A stretch of 64,000 nt of DNA from Panorpa germanica (taxonomy: Eukaryota > Arthropoda > Insecta > Mecoptera > Panorpidae). The stretch lies in the NCBI GenBank assembly GCA_963678705.1, contig OY783203.1:4960001-5024000 (forward strand), in the 5' to 3' direction. How positions within the stretch are numbered: the stretch's first letter is position 1; each line of letters begins with the position of its first letter. Below are positions 36,779 to 48,612 of this stretch, piece by piece. The translations under genes were made by a program, and so were the position numbers. The notes under the pieces were generated by a model that did no database searches, was not told the DNA's origin, and saw only the letters and a program-made list of their open reading frames with translations.

Positions 36779-38379
36779 TATATTATACAAATTAATATAC
36801 CTGAATCTGAATTTTTTTTAATATCTGGTCTAAATATGCTTTAGAACCTGTTCTAAAATGTATACAGTTTCTTTGGAGAGTGTAAACTTGCTTGCCGTTT
36901 TTTCATATGTACATCTATGTTGGTGCTCGTCTCGTGTTGGAAGTGATCGTTAAGCCGAACTTCGAACCAAGCACGCCAACTTCATGGCTTCCATAAACGA
37001 TCAAGCATGGTCGTCTAGTCAGTTACCAACTCAACATATTCGCTTATTTCAAAATGTTGAATTACAATAAATTTAAAGAATAGGGCACATAAAAGCGTAG
37101 TTGAGTTTCCCAGCTCTGTGTTCCCGCAATACCCTTTAGCTAGAGATTTGATGAAATGGGAAAATACAGTATCTCCTTTTTCTGGTTTGTCTGTATTTGA
37201 ATGTATATATGTGTATCTTAGTCTTACTCGTATATATTTATCTATGTGTTAGTATATATATTTGACATTTCTAAGTTGTTATAAGACAGAGATTATCTGT
37301 TTGGTTGAAATTCCCTTCACGTGTACGTTGAGACGATGAAAGTAACCAACTAACACTTACCCAGACCCAATGTTAGTAGATCTCTATGGAACCATATACC
37401 TCTAAGTTCTTATCTCATTCTCTGAGAATATCTCTTAAATTATGATGGAATCACTGGGAATTCTGAGATAATGTCAAAATAAATAAAGATATTATATAAA
37501 ATCTTGTCTTAGTTTATATTTTTAGTTGAGTATTTCTTATTATATATATATTATATATAATACTACTGATGCAACGTACGCGAAGCAAATGGTCTTATGT
37601 TTAATATATAAAATATATATTTAATAAAATATTTCGTGATTTCATTTTTAAATCCTAATTTAATTTTTCAATTAAAATATTTAACCTGAATATATATTTT
37701 AACAAATTTTCAATCTCAAAAATATATTTTTTTTCATTTCACTAACAAAATAATTTATTCAAAAAATTAAAATTGAAACTTGCATAGATGATCTTCATTT
37801 CTTTAAATGATTCAGACATTGCATTAAAATTTATGTTTCGAAAACATCTATGATATATGTATTTTTGAATAGCAACCTCTAAACTTTTTTTATTTTTACA
37901 GTTTACTTACTATATTTACTATAAATTTACTATAAATATAACTTTATATACTTTGTTATAAATATTAAAATACATTACTTGGAATGCCTATGTTTTGGAT
38001 AAAAAGATAATAAAACGCATGTTCTTTGATATAACCCTAAAAAGAAAAAAAAAAAAAGAAGAATAAGAAATCAAATCTTTGTGAAAACAATGACGTAATA
38101 AAAATGAATAGATCGGCTCTGTCCTATTTGTCATTTAAATTCACGAGGGAAAACTTTTTTCATAATAAAGTTACTGATGTACATAAAGGGGGGTTTATTT
38201 TAAAGATTTGATTTATTTTTTTTAAAATCAGAATGTATATAATCTTATGTAATGTCAGCAAAGTTTAGACTTGGCTCAGCAAAACAACAACAACCCTTCA
38301 AAACTTAGCTAAAGCCCCACCCTGAAATAAACCTCTCCCGAAAACAATGGGTTATTTATTTGTTTGTTTCTTTGGTAAA
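36779..38379. other. Spacer with one GC-richer patch
   Basis: 36915-37015 is GC-richer and holds a 33-codon plus-strand frame (YVGARLVLEVIVKPNFEP) and an imperfect GATCGTT/AACGATC inverted repeat, but no recognisable gene. The rest is AT-rich, including an A-run at 38046. Confidence 0.3.
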
Positions 38380-38490
38380 TTTTTTTAAATTTACTTATTT
38401 AAGGTTGCTCTACTTCCAATGCTGAGTCATATCACCGTAGAGTTCCTACTATGTTAGCACTGTTTGTAGCCTTATATGTGTGAATTCATT
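38380..38490 (-). mobile_element. SINE 3'-end fragment
   Basis: AATTTACTTATTTAAGG, TCCAATGCTGAGTCATATCA, CCTACTATGTTAGCA and TATATGTGTGAATTCA are the minus-strand SINE tail to middle. Confidence 0.7.
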
Positions 38491-39527
38491 AATACTCTCG
38501 TTCATTGTTTCGTCTTTTTTTTTTGTCTTTTATTTTGAGTGCATCAACTTTCGATAGTTGTTAACATTTGTAATACATAATTTATATTCTATAAATACTA
38601 GTATGGCTATTTAAAATATAGAGAATTAATTAGTTTCATTGATAAAGTCAATAAGGTTTTTTAGGCTTCCTCTGCTTCCAAATATCTGCTTATAGTCTTT
38701 AGGCAGATTACAGTTTTGTCTGTGCCATGATTACTTGGAGCATTGAGGAATAATGTGCTTTTTTGTTAGTGGATGTTTCATTGTTCACAGATTGCTTATG
38801 TGTGTCGTCTTTTCTTAAATTGTATTAGTATTTATTGTATATTTCTAATTATTTATTATTGATACAAACCGTTTTATACTTATTCAAATATGGTTTAATT
38901 GCTCAATAAACATTGCAGTTTATATAAATATTTTAGTAATCCTAACCTAACTCTTTTATGTCACTTACAATTATTACAAAATGATACAAATTGCAATGAC
39001 AAATAATATAATACCATATATACATAAAACTAAAATATATAAAATATGTATTTGCATAAATATAAAATATATATTTGATTGTACAAGTTCATAAATTAAA
39101 AACTAATGTCAACTTTTCAAAATAAACTAAAGTGTTATCGTCTCTACACTTTTTTTTAACAAAGTTCAAACCACAATTAAGTGCAGCAAGAAATATGTTG
39201 TATAGTGTACAACATCTCTCGTCAATTGGTTCTTGTTCTCAGCCAAGATTCCGAGAGTTGCGTTGCATTGCATTTGCATTTGTCCTCAGCATGATACAAG
39301 ATTATCTGTAAAAGAACATTTATTGTCCGCCATGTTGGCCATGTTCGAGTAAACAGGCAGGCAACATAAAGTGTACAAAATATTACCCGATTTAAATACA
39401 AAAAATAGCGTTTACATTCAATGGATATGGAAGGTTATATTTAAGATGTTGCTGCAATTGGATATATACATTCTTTAGTATTTCTTGTTTTCTGTTTATA
39501 AATTTATGTGTATACACTCACTAGTGG

Positions 39528-39558
<31 letters not shown>

Positions 39559-39887
39559 TATACTTATATATGTATAACCTTATATACAATGTCATCGTTC
39601 TACTAGGAAGATACATGTATATACTAAAGAAATATTTAGCATTTACGTAACATTTTTTTAGATGTAAATTTTATTCATTATTGCGTTTGTATTTTAAATA
39701 ACCTCGGGTTGGTATTGTAAGAAATTGGGAAAATTTCTAAGTAGTTAATTAAATAAAATTGAAATTCTTATTAATAAAGTATTGGAACTTTAATCATTGT
39801 CGTCGCAGGGGTGAGTTTCAATGAGCTATTGTGCAAAAATTGAAGTAAACTGCATTCTTTTCACAGGTATTAGATTGTAGTTAGCTA
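38491..39887. other. AT-rich spacer
   Basis: A (TTA)n/(TA)n patch lies at 39520-39562. GCCATGTTGGCCATGTTCG near 39330 is a tandem GCCATGTT. No gene recognised. Confidence 0.4.
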
Positions 39888-39938
39888 ACAAATGTAAACC
39901 TTTCATTGTAAGACAACTTTTTATTCAGGTCAAACTTC
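39888..39938 (-). repeat. 'AGCTTG' dispersed repeat
   Basis: TTAGCTAACAAATGTAAACC, CATTGTAAGACAACTTT, TTCAGGT match copies at 43425 and 48522. Confidence 0.45.
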
Positions 39939-40436
39939 TTTATTTCTTCTAAAACTCGAAGCAACTGTATAATGTCAACATATGTCAAAATATTCTTTCA
40001 GTTAAGTAAAGAATATTAGTTCGTTAGTCTAAAACAAATTCTGTCCAGTAATAAGAAATTATTACAGAACTTATTCGTTTTGTATTCGTTATTCTTCGTG
40101 GAATTCCGTAAGAGGTTGTTATATCAAATAGTGAGATGTTTTTCATGAAACTTGCCGTATTTTCAAAATTGTCTTAAAATATTAAATAAAAAGATTTATA
40201 TTTTACAAAACTACATCATTTTTAATTAATATCACTTCGACTGATCCTCACCGAAAGAGGCGCTTGTAGCAAATGATTTGATCAGTAATCTTATTAGGTA
40301 TCATCTTTAAATAACGTACACACACACTAGTCCGTTTTGACCCAACATTCTGTTGAACATTGAAAAAAATATTTTTAATTCTTTGGACTTAAATGTTTTG
40401 TCTTATTCTATGTTTTGGAAGTCTATGTTTAGATGA
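39939..40436. other. AT-rich spacer
   Basis: Nothing recognised. Confidence 0.4.
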
Positions 40437-40545
40437 GATGTGACGTCAAAAAGCTTATGATTTCTCTCCCATGTCACATCTTGTCACACTTTTGCCCCCT
40501 CTTATGAGTAACATAATTAATAGGTGCCATCTTATGCCATATTAG
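40437..40545 (-). repeat. Dispersed 'GTGTGACAAG' repeat, copy 3
   Basis: Minus strand: AAGATGGCACCTATTAATTA, GAGGGGGCAAAAGTGTGACA, AGATGTGACATGGGAGAGAA, then TGACGTCACATC. The most complete copy of this unclassified family. Confidence 0.55.
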
Positions 40546-41024
40546 AAATTTATATAAAGTCTGTTTTCTTATAAAAATTACTGTTTTTGGGTGCAGTTTT
40601 AATGAGATAAGTTTAGGCTACACACATCTGGATAACATTATTTTAACTAGAAAGCGACGAGAAACTCTAATACACACGTACAAATATGTACGCCCTTTTC
40701 AGAAATAATCAAACTCATAGTTTCACATGTGCTGCTTCAGTTTAACTTTTCCTAAGTCATCATGTTTTACAAACAAATGATTATTTAAGTTATATGTAAA
40801 CACCTTAATGTTGTAAAATATAAATTATTAGCTTTAACTATCACTTATAATTCTATTATTTATTGTGCTATTAAAATGGCATCTTTTATTGCGTATAACA
40901 CATGTTAATTCTAAGATATCTATATTTTAAATAAGATTCTAACATTTTTCTATCTAAAAAATTTGTTTATGTGGCAATATTGAAAATGGTTCACGAGAAG
41001 ATTTCAGTACCCTAATTTATATTA
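40546..41024. other. AT-rich spacer
   Basis: Nothing recognised. Confidence 0.4.
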
Positions 41025-41150
41025 CCGGCTATCAACTTATATTGATTATGTAAATACATAATCGTGCACTTATTAGACAGCGGTGTAATACAAATATATA
41101 TGAGATAAATAAAGATGGACAGTTATAGAGGTTGTTTATGATATTTGTGA
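41025..41150 (+). mobile_element. SINE 3' half (left arm of an inverted pair)
   Basis: CGGCTATCAACTTATATTGA, TTATGTAAATACATAATC, TTATTAGACAGCGGTGTAAT, AGAGGTTGTTTATGATA. A minus-strand head half follows at 41177. Confidence 0.75.
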
Positions 41151-41176
41151 GCTCTCACATCATCAATTAAACTTTG

Positions 41177-41276
41177 ACAACAACCAAAGCCAGACACTAT
41201 AGCTAGTCCGGGGATTGAACCCGAAGACACAGAGGTCTGGTATCAAGCATTAACGCTCTCGACCACTGTGTTGTCA
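41177..41276 (-). mobile_element. SINE head half (right arm of an inverted pair)
   Basis: Minus strand: ACACAGTGGTCGAGAGCGTT (A box), CTTCGGGTTCAATCCCCGG (B box), then TTTGGTTGTTGTCAAAG. One of the best-preserved pol III promoter regions of the family. Confidence 0.82.
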
Positions 41277-41444
41277 AATTTAGAAGATTTGATATAGCTA
41301 TAAAAATATTATTAACTAAGTCGACACTTAGACAGTGGGCGTAATATCAATAGATTTTAGATATATATCTTTAAATTTATACATTTAAAATTACTGTATA
41401 CATTAATTAAATGAGACCCTTATAGAGAAGTTAATAAATATACA

Positions 41445-41506
41445 TATCGATATATTTGTATCGATATTAAATATTCTAATATATATTAATATTATAAATA
41501 TCGATA
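41445..41506. promoter_or_regulatory. Three TATCGATA sites in 62 bp
   Basis: Perfect TATCGATA octamers at 41445-41452, 41459-41466 and 41499-41506. This is the DRE motif bound by DREF and BEAF-32 in Drosophila. Whether it acts here is unknown; the surroundings are AT-rich, which raises the chance of TATA-type words but not of the CG core. Confidence 0.35.
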
Positions 41507-41540
41507 CTTATATAAAGAATTTATGACTTACAATAGTTTG

Positions 41541-41621
41541 TAGATGACTCAAAGGGCAAGAGGATTGATGCTTGACACTGATTGCCGTGTTTTCGGGTTT
41601 TTTTATTATCAAGTTAATTAA
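41541..41621 (+). mobile_element. SINE head (left of a piggyBac-like insertion)
   Basis: GAGGATTGATGCTTGACACTG, TTGCCGTGTTTTCGGG, then TTATTATCAAGTTAATTAA up to the insertion. The B box is partly lost. Confidence 0.75.
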
Positions 41622-42493
41622 CCCTGCATGTGTACACTGGGTCTTTTAGGGAACAGTTGAAATTTCAAACTCCTATTTCTCTCTCTTGAGTACAGAACGC
41701 GCTTCACCTATGCCCTCTAAAAAATCTAGGTAGTGGTAGGGACTTAAGGTCAAGGCGAAAAGGGTCAGTGTACACACGACGTTAGTATGTTCCAATATTA
41801 ATAAATGCCCTTTTTTTTGCTTCTCTCGTTGTTTTACAGTTTTTTCATGGTTAAAATAAATGGTTTATGTAATTTAATATATTATTTCTTAGATTATATA
41901 TATAGATTTTTTTTTATTAGTTTATCTTTTTACTACAATAAGTTTTTTGAAGATGGGTGACAATTTAACGGTTGCGCACCATAAATTTTTCTTTTGACAC
42001 TAATTATTATTAACTATTATTAATTATTATTTCATAACTTTTGTATTTTCATCAATAAAAACTTATTTTGTGTCAAATAATCACCGTTCCGTTTATTATG
42101 ACATGCCTGAATCCGATAAATATTCCCCACTGTCAGGTCCACAAATAATTCAACTTTTTGGAGCCCACGTCAAAGATACTACATTCTTTCGAAAGCTTAT
42201 AGTCTAAGATAAAAATGTATAAAACCGTTTTTCTTAATATTTGTTTTTTCTAAAGTTATGAATTTTTTAACAATATTCCGTTTTTTACTCGTTTTTCACT
42301 ATTTGTGAATTTTTATTAACAACGGTTTTAAACTTTGGACTTTGGCAACTTCTGGACCATGTAGTAGACACTTCAAGAAGTAATCAAGATTTCTTTCACA
42401 TTCTTTGAAAGCTTAGAAAACTGTAAAAACTCAGCTGTTCCCTCAAAGACCCAGTGTACACACCATGTCTCGATATAGTATTCACACGCAGGG
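41622..42493. mobile_element. piggyBac-like non-autonomous element inside a SINE
   Basis: 872 bp. The left end is CCCTGCATGTG, preceded by TTAA (41618-41621). The right end reverse-complemented is CCCTGCGTGTG, followed by TTTA (42494-42497), probably a mutated TTAA. A longer inverted block is shared: GTGTACACTGGGTCTTTTAG on the left; on the right, GTGTACACTGGGTCTTTGAG after a 20-bp spacer. The asymmetric spacing of terminal and subterminal repeats is also seen in piggyBac. No transposase ORF. Two TTCTTTC/GAAAGCTTA words sit in the interior. The SINE resumes directly beyond the right end. Confidence 0.78.
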
Positions 42494-42590
42494 TTTATTA
42501 TGTACATACATAATCGTAAACTTATCAGGCATCGGCTTAGTGCACATAATAAAGTCACGAAACCACAAAAACTGCAAACATAGTAAAAAC
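42494..42590 (+). mobile_element. SINE 3' half (right of the piggyBac-like insertion)
   Basis: TTTATTATGTACATACATAA, AACTTATCAGGCATCGGC, AAAGTCACGAAACCACAAAA, GCAAACATAGTAA continue the same plus-strand SINE. Confidence 0.8.
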
Positions 42591-42984
42591 AAAGAGAAAT
42601 AATTCATTTACGATTATATATGATATTAGGCATAATTGAAATATGAAAAAAATTATTTATTTTAAAAAGTATTTTATCAGTTCGAAAATAGACTCACGTT
42701 TTTTATTCAAAAGAAGTTCAATAATCGAAATCGACATAGCACTAGTTTCTTCTTGAAATTTATGCGGTTTATTGACTTTTTCTTTTTTATAAGCTTCTTA
42801 TGTCGGCGGAAACCATTAAGATATTTCAAAAAGGCTGCCTAACATTATATAAAAAGGTTGGTTTATCAGACATTTTATTTTAAGCTTAATTCTTTTTTCA
42901 GTATACCTTATACATATATTTTTCAAATGAAAATAATAAATGTTTATTTATTAGTGAGTATATAGGTAATTGAACGTTAATTAG

Positions 42985-42987
<3 letters not shown>

Positions 42988-43052
<65 letters not shown>
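42988..43052. repeat. (TA)n microsatellite
   Basis: About 32 TA units. Confidence 0.98.
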
Positions 43053-43054
<2 letters not shown>

Positions 43055-43241
43055 TTAAAGGCTCTCTTTAGTTCAGAAAAATGAATAAAAATTTTATGTT
43101 GAAATTTGTCAAGATATTAAATACACAAGTTTATTTGGCAGAGATTAAACAAGTAAATAAAATGGAGTAATTCTATTTTCTTTTCAATTTGCGTTATCTC
43201 CTCTCAGTGCCGTAACCAAAATTATAAAAGTAGGGACTTTA

Positions 43242-43398
43242 CTATTTCATTTATTTCTATTTCCTATTTCCGATGCTAAGTTCTATCATGGTCATTCGAC
43301 ATGTTACCATATTTTGTGGTGTCATGGATTTATATATGTGAACTCCACCGCTGCCTGATAGTATGTACCTAATCACCTTGCTTACATTTCTGAAATCA
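43242..43398 (-). mobile_element. SINE, 3' half
   Basis: TTTCATTTATTTCTATTTCC, GATGCTAAGTTCTATCATGG, CATGTTACCATATTT, TGGTGTCATGGATTTATA, GAACTCCACCGCTGCCTGAT give a well-preserved minus-strand tail and middle. Confidence 0.82.
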
Positions 43399-43424
43399 GT
43401 AACAAGAACTACTGCATCCCAGGT

Positions 43425-43555
43425 AGAAAGTTGTCTTGCAATGCTAGTTTAACACTTGTCACACTCTAATTTCAAGTTTTATTTTGTACTTTTCATATAC
43501 AAATTGTCTTGCTATGCGAGGTTCACACTTGCAAGCTTGTCACACATTAGGTTAA
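43425..43555 (+). repeat. 'AGCTTG' dispersed repeat, two-unit copy
   Basis: Two units about 65 bp apart: CCAGGTAGAAAGTTGTCTTG, CAATGCTAGTTTAACACTTG, then CATATACAAATTGTCTTG, CTATGCGAGGTTCACACTTG, CAAGCTTGTCACAC. It begins 26 bp after a SINE. Confidence 0.65.
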
Positions 43556-44545
43556 GAAAAATAATCTTGTTTCTGAACCTATTTTTGTTTGATTTTTTTA
43601 AAAGATATCAAAAGATCGGATGGCCTGTCTCAAAATCGATTCTAGCTAAACCTAGAGATTATATATAAATATATAAAAATGTATTCTTAAATAATTCTTT
43701 CATATAAAAATATGTTTTTTTCAACAAAATAATAAATAATTTCAACTTTTAATATTTATGACAACTTTTTTTCAAAATATGGGAATTTTTTTCGATATAC
43801 AAAATATTAAGTCGCACAGTTTTGTCGTGAGGTGATCTTACTTTATAAAAGTCTGCCCACCCCACCGACACCATTTCTTATTAGTATCTGATTAAAATAC
43901 CATATTTGTTATAAGTTAATCACAAAATGTTTCGTCATTGTCTAGCCCACTATATTTAAATAGATTCAAATTCGAAAGACTTGGAATGACAAAGCTGTAT
44001 TTTAACATTCCTGTACTTGCAGGAAACCAGACGTTGCTGGAAGACTGCCAGAATAAAACTGCAACAAAAAAAAACTTGCGAATCATTTGTAGGTTATATA
44101 AATAAATTTTGCTACGTTGTATCTTTCATTTACACTTTTGATCGTTGCTTTAAAACTGTACAAGTTATTTTTCCTTGTTTATAACATTTATTCACTACGT
44201 CACTGCGTTTGGAAATAGATACCATAGTTTTGGTTTTATGTTGGAGATGTAATTTGAGGTTATCTGATAAGAAGACAATGGACACGAAATAAAACTAATG
44301 AAAAGTTATAGCACAGTGTTATTGTATGTTATTTCACAAAACAACGTTTCATAAATATTAAGAATATTATTTTACCAGCTTCACATTATCTTTCAAAGTC
44401 TTAATGTCTGCCTTAAGAAAATCATCTAGTACTAAGAAATACTACTTCCTTTGTTCTAGTTTTGTACTCTAAATGTAGGGTAAATGAGGTAAAATTTCGC
44501 CGGCTTGGACCATAAACAAACTTATAGTAGATAGAATGGAATCTG
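43556..44545. other. AT-rich spacer with weak exon-like patch
   Basis: At 44020 TGTACTTGCAG precedes GAAACCAGACGTTGCTGG. The plus frame stays open about 54 codons but becomes AT-coded, with no recognisable family. Not annotated as a gene. Confidence 0.3.
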
Positions 44546-44548
44546 TAA

Positions 44549-44810
44549 CCCAGTAAACATTTAGTGAAGTGCCCTATTTAGTGACGTTTCTATCACTATT
44601 TCACTTCAATTATAGTTCGCATCAACTTTATTTTCATTTGTATTCCGACAGGTGGAGTGGTTCCGTCATCTGTAGCCGATAAAACAGACATTTCATATGA
44701 ACGATTGTGAGAAACTGAACTATAAATGAACTCTTTCATGACAAAAAAATCATACGCATCTCCAATATGATGTCAAAGTGACTCCAAAATGCTCCAAAAT
44801 GTTTACTGGG
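44549..44810. mobile_element. MITE with CCCAGTAAACA ends, copy 2
   Basis: 262 bp, closely matching 10104-10357, with a small duplication (CTCCAAAATG) near the right end. Perfect TAA flanks (44546-44548 and 44811-44813) give a 3-bp target duplication, pointing to the PIF/Harbinger group. Confidence 0.88.
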
Positions 44811-45113
44811 TAACAAATTAGCGGTGAGTGCAAATGAATAAAATTCGTGGTTCTTATTTGTAAACAGAGTTACATTTATATAGCATTTACGTATCCAAGT
44901 ATGTTAAAACACAATCGTATATAAATATTTATAAGCGATTATTTTTAAACTACGAATATAATAATGCAAATTTACATTTTGTTATTTTCTTTTTGGAGTT
45001 TGAAGTTTCTTGCAAGTCGTCTCGTTTCATACGAGTTTAAGATTGCTTGGTTATTCGTATTCCCTGCAGCGATCTTAAATAAGCGAAATACCACATCTGA
45101 CATTAATTAAAAC
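44811..45113. other. AT-rich spacer
   Basis: Nothing recognised. Confidence 0.4.
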
Positions 45114-45224
45114 ATGTCCCGCCTCAGTGTACACGTATTGGCGCGATGCAGGAGACGAGCGGAGAAGCTGGAACCTGGAAAGATGGACCTCTGTGGCCTC
45201 TGTGGCCTCTGTGAGAGCAAATAA
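45114..45224. other. GC-rich open patch (exon candidate, strand unclear)
   Basis: Plus strand: ATG followed by 35 more codons (MSRLSVHVLARCRRRAEKLE...) to TAA. Minus strand: an acceptor-like TTTGCTCTCACAG, then an open frame ATEATEVHLSRFQLLRSSPA. A CTGTGGCCT unit is repeated about 2.5 times. No family recognised; could be exon, old repeat or chance. Confidence 0.2.
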
Positions 45225-46271
45225 ACTCATCTTGAAACTAATGGGCCTATTCTATCTTCAAACTCTTAGCGGCCATCTTTAATTCTATGGATCTGTATCC
45301 TTAGTGACTTTGACTTTGTACATCCCGTGTAAATTTATTATATGGCATCCAGTATTTCAATGAAAGTATTCCATATATCAAATATTGTGTATATTTTAGG
45401 AGTTAATGGTACAAATTATTATTCCATTGACCTTAAGGATGTTCCCAAGAAAATCACTAGTCTTACGATCGTCTTGAAAGAGAAAGAGTCTCAATACTGC
45501 TTGCGGTACTAAATTTTTAGATTTTGTCTATTAAAATTTGTATTTTTAACGTGCAAACCTTACACCGATCTACGTTGAGAAGGATATTATGTGAAATATC
45601 TAATAGGTAAATTTCTTCTTCTCTAATAGGTAATAGGTAATTTTCTTACGATTGTTTTAAAAAACTTAAAATCAATTTAATTCAGAATATGAGAAATATT
45701 TAATAACGAGAAATTATAAAACACTGAGACTGATGCTGTAATACTTTTCATTTTGAATACATATTTAATTCTTATCTATTCAATCACCAACTCTCCTCTA
45801 TAACTACACAGCTCCATGTGAATTTTCCATTGATCAAATCAGTGCTGAAAGTCTTCTACTGTGAGCTCGTTCATAAGGCGTGCCGATTTTTATTCATAGC
45901 TTTAAGGGTCTGAAATCTTGTTCCTCTTAATTTGGTGAACTGATAAACAGACATTTGTCTATTTGTGGATATTTGTCTAACTCTGATATTTTTATCTAAC
46001 ACTGAGATGTTATACTTTGCTAGAAATGTTTTCAATTATTAAAATTTTCGCAGCATTTACGTTCACATTTTTGCCATATTAAAATACTTAGGTAAAATTT
46101 GAAATTTATAGAAGAGAACTGGGTAAGAATCGAATGTGACGTCATATGCAGACTTATTTCTTACAACTTTAGATCGCATTAATAAATTAAGGATCAAAAA
46201 CAACCGGCACATTCCCTTATCTAATTATAACAATAAATAAAATTAACACAAAACGACTCCTCTTACAGTGA
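45225..46271. other. AT-rich spacer
   Basis: GCCATCTT at 45272-45279. TAGGTAAATTTCTTCTTCT-type short duplications at 45602-45640. No gene. Confidence 0.4.
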
Positions 46272-48401
<2,130 letters not shown>

Positions 48402-48519
48402 CTATATCTCTGTCAAAATTTCGATATTTAATAAAATAGACACGCCAATACACATTTATTAACATGAAATTCAATCAACAATTGAAAAATCGACCACTAA
48501 AAAATGAGGACACAAGCCC
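48402..48519. repeat. 118-bp dispersed repeat, copy B
   Basis: Matches 1-118 at about 94% identity by eye count. It is followed within 3 bp by an 'AGCTTG' repeat, so the two may be parts of one larger element. Confidence 0.85.
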
Positions 48520-48521
48520 TA

Positions 48522-48612
48522 AGTAGGAAATAGAAAATGAATCTTGGAATTATTTTGTAGTAAAGTAGCAAGCTTAAAACTGCACTGCAAGACAATTTTC
48601 TGTCTGGGTAAA
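48522..48612 (-). repeat. 'AGCTTG' dispersed repeat
   Basis: GTAGGAAATAGAAAATGAAT, TTTTGTAGTAAAGTAGCAAG, CACTGCAAGACAATTTTCTG, TCTGGGT: a clean single unit in the orientation opposite to 43425. Confidence 0.6.

Noticed and set aside
39330..39350. CRISPR or satellite array
   Set aside because: Only a doubled GCCATGTT; no regularly spaced direct repeats exist anywhere in the window.
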